NCBI GenBank assembly: GCA_016946835.1
Contig: JACVTC010000139.1
Span: 215,501-279,500 of the forward strand
Length of the DNA: 64,000 bases
DNA from: Neocallimastix lanati (nom. inval.)
Lineage: Eukaryota > Neocallimastigomycota > Neocallimastigomycetes > Neocallimastigales > Neocallimastigaceae
Direction of reading: 5' to 3'
The notes under the pieces are model-generated. The model was not told the DNA's origin and searched no databases. It saw only the letters and a list, made by a program, of their open reading frames with translations. The position numbers were made by a program, and so were the translations under genes. Below, in pieces: positions 59,666 through 64,000 of this stretch; within the stretch, counting starts at the first letter, position 1; each line of letters begins with the position of its first letter.

Positions 59666-60046
59666 GGGGATTGTAAGATATTTCATACAATCATAAATAA
59701 ATAAATAAATAATTATTATTTTAAAAGAAGTAATAATATATTTTTATAATTATTATTTCAAAAAAAATAATATATTTTTCAATTAAATATTATTAAATAA
59801 TGTGCAGCTGAAATCCTGCTACGGTCGTTAAAAAAAAAAAAAAAAAAAAAATTATTAAATAACTATTTCAAAAGAAATAATAATATATTCTATTAAAAAA
59901 GAATTATAAAAAATTATTTTATTAAATATTAATAAATTATATATATATAAAAAGATCATTTATTATTTATTTAATTATTAAAAAACAAGCCACATACAAA
60001 AATACGCCATATTGAGAAATTCACGATTGCGAAACACACTAGATTC
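59666..60046. mobile_element. Non-autonomous Mutator-like insertion
   Basis: A 381-bp insert with a 9-bp duplication ATTTCTAAT (59657-59665 and 60047-60055). Its right end read on the minus strand (GTGTGTTTCGCAATCG, then TCAATATGGCG) resembles the other MULE termini. The left end is not a clear inverse, so the end is eroded or of another type. It carries the small retroposon below. Confidence 0.6.
59801..59850 (+). ncRNA. 5'-truncated retroposed RNA tail with poly(A)
   Basis: Twenty-nine nt (TGTGCAGCTGAAATCCTGCT..) followed by 21 A are flanked by a perfect 12-bp duplication ATTATTAAATAA (59789-59800 and 59851-59862). GCAG..CTGC could pair around an 8-nt loop. The source RNA is unknown. Confidence 0.7.
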
Positions 60047-60287
60047 ATTTCTAATATAAATAATTTAATCTATTTATAAGAAATAGGTAATATATTAATT
60101 ATATATTCTAATATATAAAAGTATATAAATTATATATGAATTAAAGTAATATTTTTATTATAATTATAATAATACATATTGAAATAAAATAAAATAAAAT
60201 AATTATCAAAAATATATAAATTTAATATTTAATAATTATTATTAAATATACAAATATATTACTATACATATTTGTTTTATATCAAAT

Positions 60288-60984
60288 CAAGTGATAATTT
60301 AATACTTTTTAATTTATTTTTATGTAATTATTAATAAAATATTTTATTAATTATTATTATTTTCATTTTATATCATTAAATTTATATAATTTATTAACAT
60401 AAAAGTATTAATTCATTTAATATATTAGTCATAGTCCAACTAACTAGAACTTTTATGTTAATCAACTTTATTTATAATCAATAAACTTTTCATTTTCTAT
60501 TATTTATAAGTAACACAATATACTTCATTATTAATTAAAATTACTAATTATTAATTATGGATTATTTTTATTAAAATTATTAATTATTAATTATTAATTA
60601 CTATTTAATTATTCCGACCAATATTCATCAATATCAAATAAAGCTATAAATAATAATAAATATTGAATTTATTCAAAAATTTAAATAATATCTCAAAAAT
60701 ATAAACAAAAATTTTAAGCTTTTATATACCACTTATATAATGATTATTAACAAAAAAATTAGTTTTATGAATCTGAAAATGTCATTTTAGTCATTATATA
60801 AAAATTGGTCTAATATAATGAATCTAAAAATAAAAAGCTACTAAAATTCGAATTAAACTAAGTCATTTAATATTTAAATATGGAAAAAAATACATATTAA
60901 TATATATAAAAGAATAATTCGATTTATTTGTATTTATGATAAGTATACATTTTTGAAACAGAATTTGAACTGAGTCATATTACA
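60288..60984. other. AT-rich spacer, no gene seen
   Basis: No coding-like content was noticed on either strand. Confidence 0.55.
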
Positions 60985-61173
60985 TTTTTTTTTTTTTTTA
61001 AATTAGGAATAAACTTTATTTAATAATATTTATTAAAAAATTACATGAACTTCAAAATATATTAAAATTTCATTTCTTATACCCCAATCATAAGCTTTAT
61101 TTAAAGGGTTTTTAAGAGAGGATTTTGCAGGGGAAAATAAAATAATATCATCAACAAATGGGCACCACTACAC

Positions 61174-61227
<54 letters not shown>

Positions 61228-61480
61228 ACTACACACAAATGTATTATTTTGCACAAGTTTAATACAAATAATATCAATATAGATGTTAGTGTTTGGATGC
61301 TTTTAAATATAAAGTTTGAAAGAGTTATAGATTGGTAATGAACTGAAGGCATTTACTACGAATACCAATATTAAATTGGAACTAAATCATAAGCTTTTTT
61401 GAGGTCAAGAAAAGCAAGAAATGTAATATATTCATTAAATTTTCTTCTTTTGATAAATATCTCAAACAGAAACATAAAAC
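60985..61480 (-). pseudogene. LINE reverse transcriptase remnant with 3' tail
   Basis: The minus strand (about 61475-61377) encodes FLAFLDLKKAYDLVP after LFEIFIKRRKFNEY, the canonical LINE motif. About 220 bases on comes FVDDIILFSPAKSSL, the catalytic (Y/F)xDD box, near 61158-61110, followed by KNPLNKAYDWGIRN. Intervening fingers/palm sequence is degraded, and a poly(T) insertion splits it. The 3' tail (61042-61004) matches 23624-23586 and ends in an A run (T on plus, 60985-60999). Confidence 0.85.
61176..61224 (-). mobile_element. Pure 49-base poly(T) insertion with 12-bp target duplication
   Basis: ACCACTACACAC occurs at 61164-61175 and again at 61225-61236, with only T between. This is what a retroposition that copied nothing but a poly(A) tail would leave. 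It lies inside the LINE remnant and is younger than it. Confidence 0.8.
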
Positions 61481-61494
61481 GAAACAAAACGAAA

Positions 61495-61534
<40 letters not shown>

Positions 61535-61868
61535 AATTTAAATGACATTTCTATTACAACAATAGAATATATTATTATTTCCATTTGGAATAACCTTCTT
61601 TTTACCATTTTATTTATTTTAAAGCTTATTATTATACATTATTTGAGTTCTCTTCTATATGAACTATATGAACTATACACATTATTATATATATAATTAT
61701 TTTTATTTATTTATTTATTTATTATTATTATATATTAAGAAAATATAGATATTTTTACTTTGAAATAACTTTTTAAATAATTTTATTTGATTTTTTTATA
61801 AATCGTGTTAACAAAAATTATTTGAATATACATATTCAAATGATTAAAAAACAAATTTATTTGAAATA
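61481..61868. other. Spacer downstream of the dockerin gene
   Basis: A-rich run (61497-61532) and AT repeats; no gene seen. Confidence 0.6.
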
Positions 61869-63625
61869 TTAAAGCATTATCATTTGCCAGATAAAACTAT
61901 TATTATTTTTTGATAATGGATTTTGATATATATCGTTACCCACAGCTTGAAGATAATGTCCACTCTTGTAATTTTTCAAATAAATTGTTTTAGTCTTTGA
62001 ATCATTTTTATTATTTGAAGTAGATTTATTAATACCGCACCAGTCGTCATTTTCAATACTCCAGTCACCATTTTCGTCAGAATATACTACATTAGTATTT
62101 TCTTTACAACATGGATAATCTATAATATTATAAATATTTTTTAATTAATTACTCTATTTCATCAATAATATAATACTATGTGCTTTTAAATATTAATATT
62201 TTTCTTTAATTTTTTTTTACAATTATTATTTACCTGGAAGTGACCAACATGTAGAACTATTACATACTGAATCTTCAATACCACACCAATCATCATTTTC
62301 AACACCCCATTTACCTTTTAATTTTTATTATTATTTTTTAATTAGTAAAAACATTAACATCTAATTATTAAATTTAATTAACTTCATAAAATTTAACTTT
62401 ATTAGTATCATTAGTAATAATTTCATAATTATTTAAATTTAGTCCAATATTATATGAATTTATTATTCTTTAATTTATATCAATTAACTTTTTTTTTAAA
62501 AAAAAAAAAAAAAAATTAAATTTAATATAATTAAATATTTTAAAAAAATAATTTTACTGATATAATTATATATTGAATAAATCATTACTTATTTCATACT
62601 AAATTACTAATTTGTAATATTAATTATTTTATTTTAAATTACATATACATATTTTATAAAACATTTTTTCTTAAATCATAAAAATTATAATTATATTTAC
62701 CAGATTCATCTTCGAAAATAATTCTACAGCCTTTACAACATTTGTATCCTTGACTTTCTGACCAGCAACTAGTCACGGTTTCTGGAACTTTTGTAGATTC
62801 TGCAGTTTCGAATATATACTTTTGGTGTGCTCCATTATTATATTGCCAGGTTGAAGCCTTTATACCAGCGGCAGTCGATTCGTTAGGAATATCTATCACA
62901 CGTGAACCAAGTTCAATACGATAGACCGTATCATTACCAGATGACATAGCGTATACCTTTATCAAAGTTGCAGAATTACCACAGTCCATTAATTCAAGGG
63001 TATTTGAATTAGTTATTCCCATACATTTACCATTAGCAAGTGACTTGATTCTTACTTGGGTAGGGCCTGATTCTTTAAAAATATCTTGGTACATGGCATT
63101 AACAATTTTTGCATGATTTATTAAATCTTGATTAGATTTAACTTCACTTCTGTAATTAAGACCATAAGGCCAAAAGTGTTGACTATCACCTTTGAGAACT
63201 GCATTAGGTCCATCGATTTCTCTAAGTAATGCTTGAGCTTTTTGGCCCTGAAAAACACCATTAACAAACATACTTCTATATTCATTAGTAGTTCCCATAC
63301 CCATGGTGTGAGCAATTTCATGCATAGCTGTTCCTACATACATATAATTACGGTCTTTGCCAAATCTGAGATCACCGTTGCTACTTGCTTCTGCGGTTGG
63401 TACTCCAGAAGAATAATAAACATTGATAAATTTGTTAAGAGTAGTATAAGTGTTGTAATAGTATAATGCTTCATCCATTACTTGAGTGATACGAGCGTAG
63501 GCATCACGTTCGTCATCATTTGGATTTGCAGATTTATGTAATGTGTATTGAACAACCGCTAATGCATTACTTATAAAACAAGTAATTATAGATAATGATA
63601 ATATAATTGATCTTAAAAATAACAT
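61869..63625 (-). CDS. Secreted dockerin protein with HExxH metalloprotease-like and beta-trefoil domains (418 aa, three exons)
   Basis: The exons are 63625-62701, 62314-62234 and 62119-61869. Donors are GTAAAT, acceptors AG, and phase is 1 at both introns. A signal peptide (about 1-23) precedes a domain with [10 protein letters not shown] (HExxH at 102-106), a zinc-metallopeptidase signature; no third His follows in the usual place. About 190-285 looks like a ricin-type beta-trefoil ([18 protein letters not shown]). Two fungal dockerins follow: [14 protein letters not shown] completed across intron 1 by [12 protein letters not shown], and CWSLPDYPCC completed by [13 protein letters not shown]. 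These bind cohesin-bearing scaffoldins, so the protein should be secreted and docked in a cellulosome. A short tail ([17 protein letters not shown]) looks like the start of another trefoil, cut short. The in-frame extension of exon 1 to 62654 is intron. Confidence 0.92.
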
Positions 63626-64000
63626 TATTTCAATTATTTAAGTACCAAATTGAAAATTTATAATTAAAGATCCAATAAAACAAATAAAATTTATTAGAAT
63701 TAATCCTTAATAAAAAAATTTTATTAATTCTATTTTCTGTTTTGTTTTTGTTTATATATATATATATATTTTTTAATTTCTAAGTTCTTTTTTTTATTTT
63801 TTTTATTTTAAATTTTTTTTTTTTTTTTTTCTTTTTTTATTTATTTTATCAAAAAATTAATAAAAAAAAAAAAAAGGTTTAAAATAACCAGAAAAGAAAA
63901 TTACTTTTTCAATAATATATAAAAAAAATAATTTTTAGAATAATAAAAAAAAAAAAAGACTTTTTATATAAGGATTATTATTTTATTTTATTTTATTTAG
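63626..64000. other. Upstream region of the dockerin gene
   Basis: AT-rich with T and A runs; it should hold the promoter. A TATATATATATATA tract lies at about 63753-63767, but no specific regulatory site can be assigned. Confidence 0.5.

Larger units (their letters stand above)
59535..60287 (+). repeat. Dispersed repeat of 7034-7397, copy 2, interrupted
   Basis: 59535-59665 and 60047-60287 together match copy 1 in order. The gap is an insertion flanked by a perfect 9-bp ATTTCTAAT. Confidence 0.75.

Noticed and set aside
61101-61352. Minus-strand frame of 83 codons with a poly-Lys centre
   Set aside because: It runs through the poly(T) insertion in the LINE remnant and is created by it.
62654-62700. 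Extension of the first exon of the dockerin gene to a stop at 62654
   Set aside because: Splicing at 62700 restores the dockerin motif ([12 protein letters not shown]) in frame, while the extension gives non-dockerin residues.

Overview
The window looks like nuclear DNA of an anaerobic gut fungus (Neocallimastigomycota). It is extremely AT-rich, with homopolymer and A/T microsatellite runs in every intergenic stretch. Real genes have short AT-rich introns with GT..TAG ends. One secreted protein carries two C-terminal fungal dockerins (cysteine-rich CBM10-type modules), a mark of the cellulosomes of this phylum. Host attribution is an inference from these traits; no search could be run.

Four genes look intact or nearly so. 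(1) 24305-26050 (-) is an intronless D5-like superfamily 3 helicase, a family typical of large DNA viruses and virophages. (2) 29538-33581 (-) is a Dnf3-like P4-ATPase (lipid flippase), probably with extra upstream exons. (3) 44426-50926 (+) is a three-exon Rho1 guanine-nucleotide exchange factor of the Rom2 type (DEP-DH-PH-CNH). (4) 61869-63625 (-) is a three-exon secreted protein with an HExxH metalloprotease-like domain, a beta-trefoil and two dockerins. The flippase and the Rho1 GEF fit polarised growth and wall synthesis, the dockerin protein extracellular degradation. Nothing suggests they form one operon-like unit.

The rest is mobile DNA and its debris. 1-2334 is an open Ty3/gypsy gag-pol running off the left edge. 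3.1-14.9 kb holds LTR-like sequences and solo LTRs around a 4.6-kb Mutator-like element (8158-12746, 9-bp target duplication) that contains a FLYWCH/MULE transposase pseudogene and a 1.2-kb AAAAT satellite. 14.9-20.9 kb is a frameshifted Ty1/copia element whose 5' LTR was split by a solo LTR. 22.3-23.4 kb is a FIP1 (mRNA polyadenylation factor) pseudogene. 39.2-42.0 kb is a scrambled Ty3/gypsy. 52.8-56.2 kb holds two copia remnants in opposite orientation. 57.3-59.5 kb is a terminal-inverted-repeat element filled with the same AAAAT satellite as a giant inverted repeat. 61.0-61.5 kb is a LINE reverse transcriptase remnant.

The least expected signals are three poly(A) retroposition events with perfect 12-13-bp target duplications. 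One carries an unidentified small RNA that would fold into three back-to-back hairpins (37456-37550), one a 29-nt RNA tail (59801-59850), and one only a 49-base poly(T) (61176-61224). In-frame stops in several pseudogenes sit where Gln or Trp is expected, as if made by C-to-T transitions. Exon and element borders below were worked out by eye.
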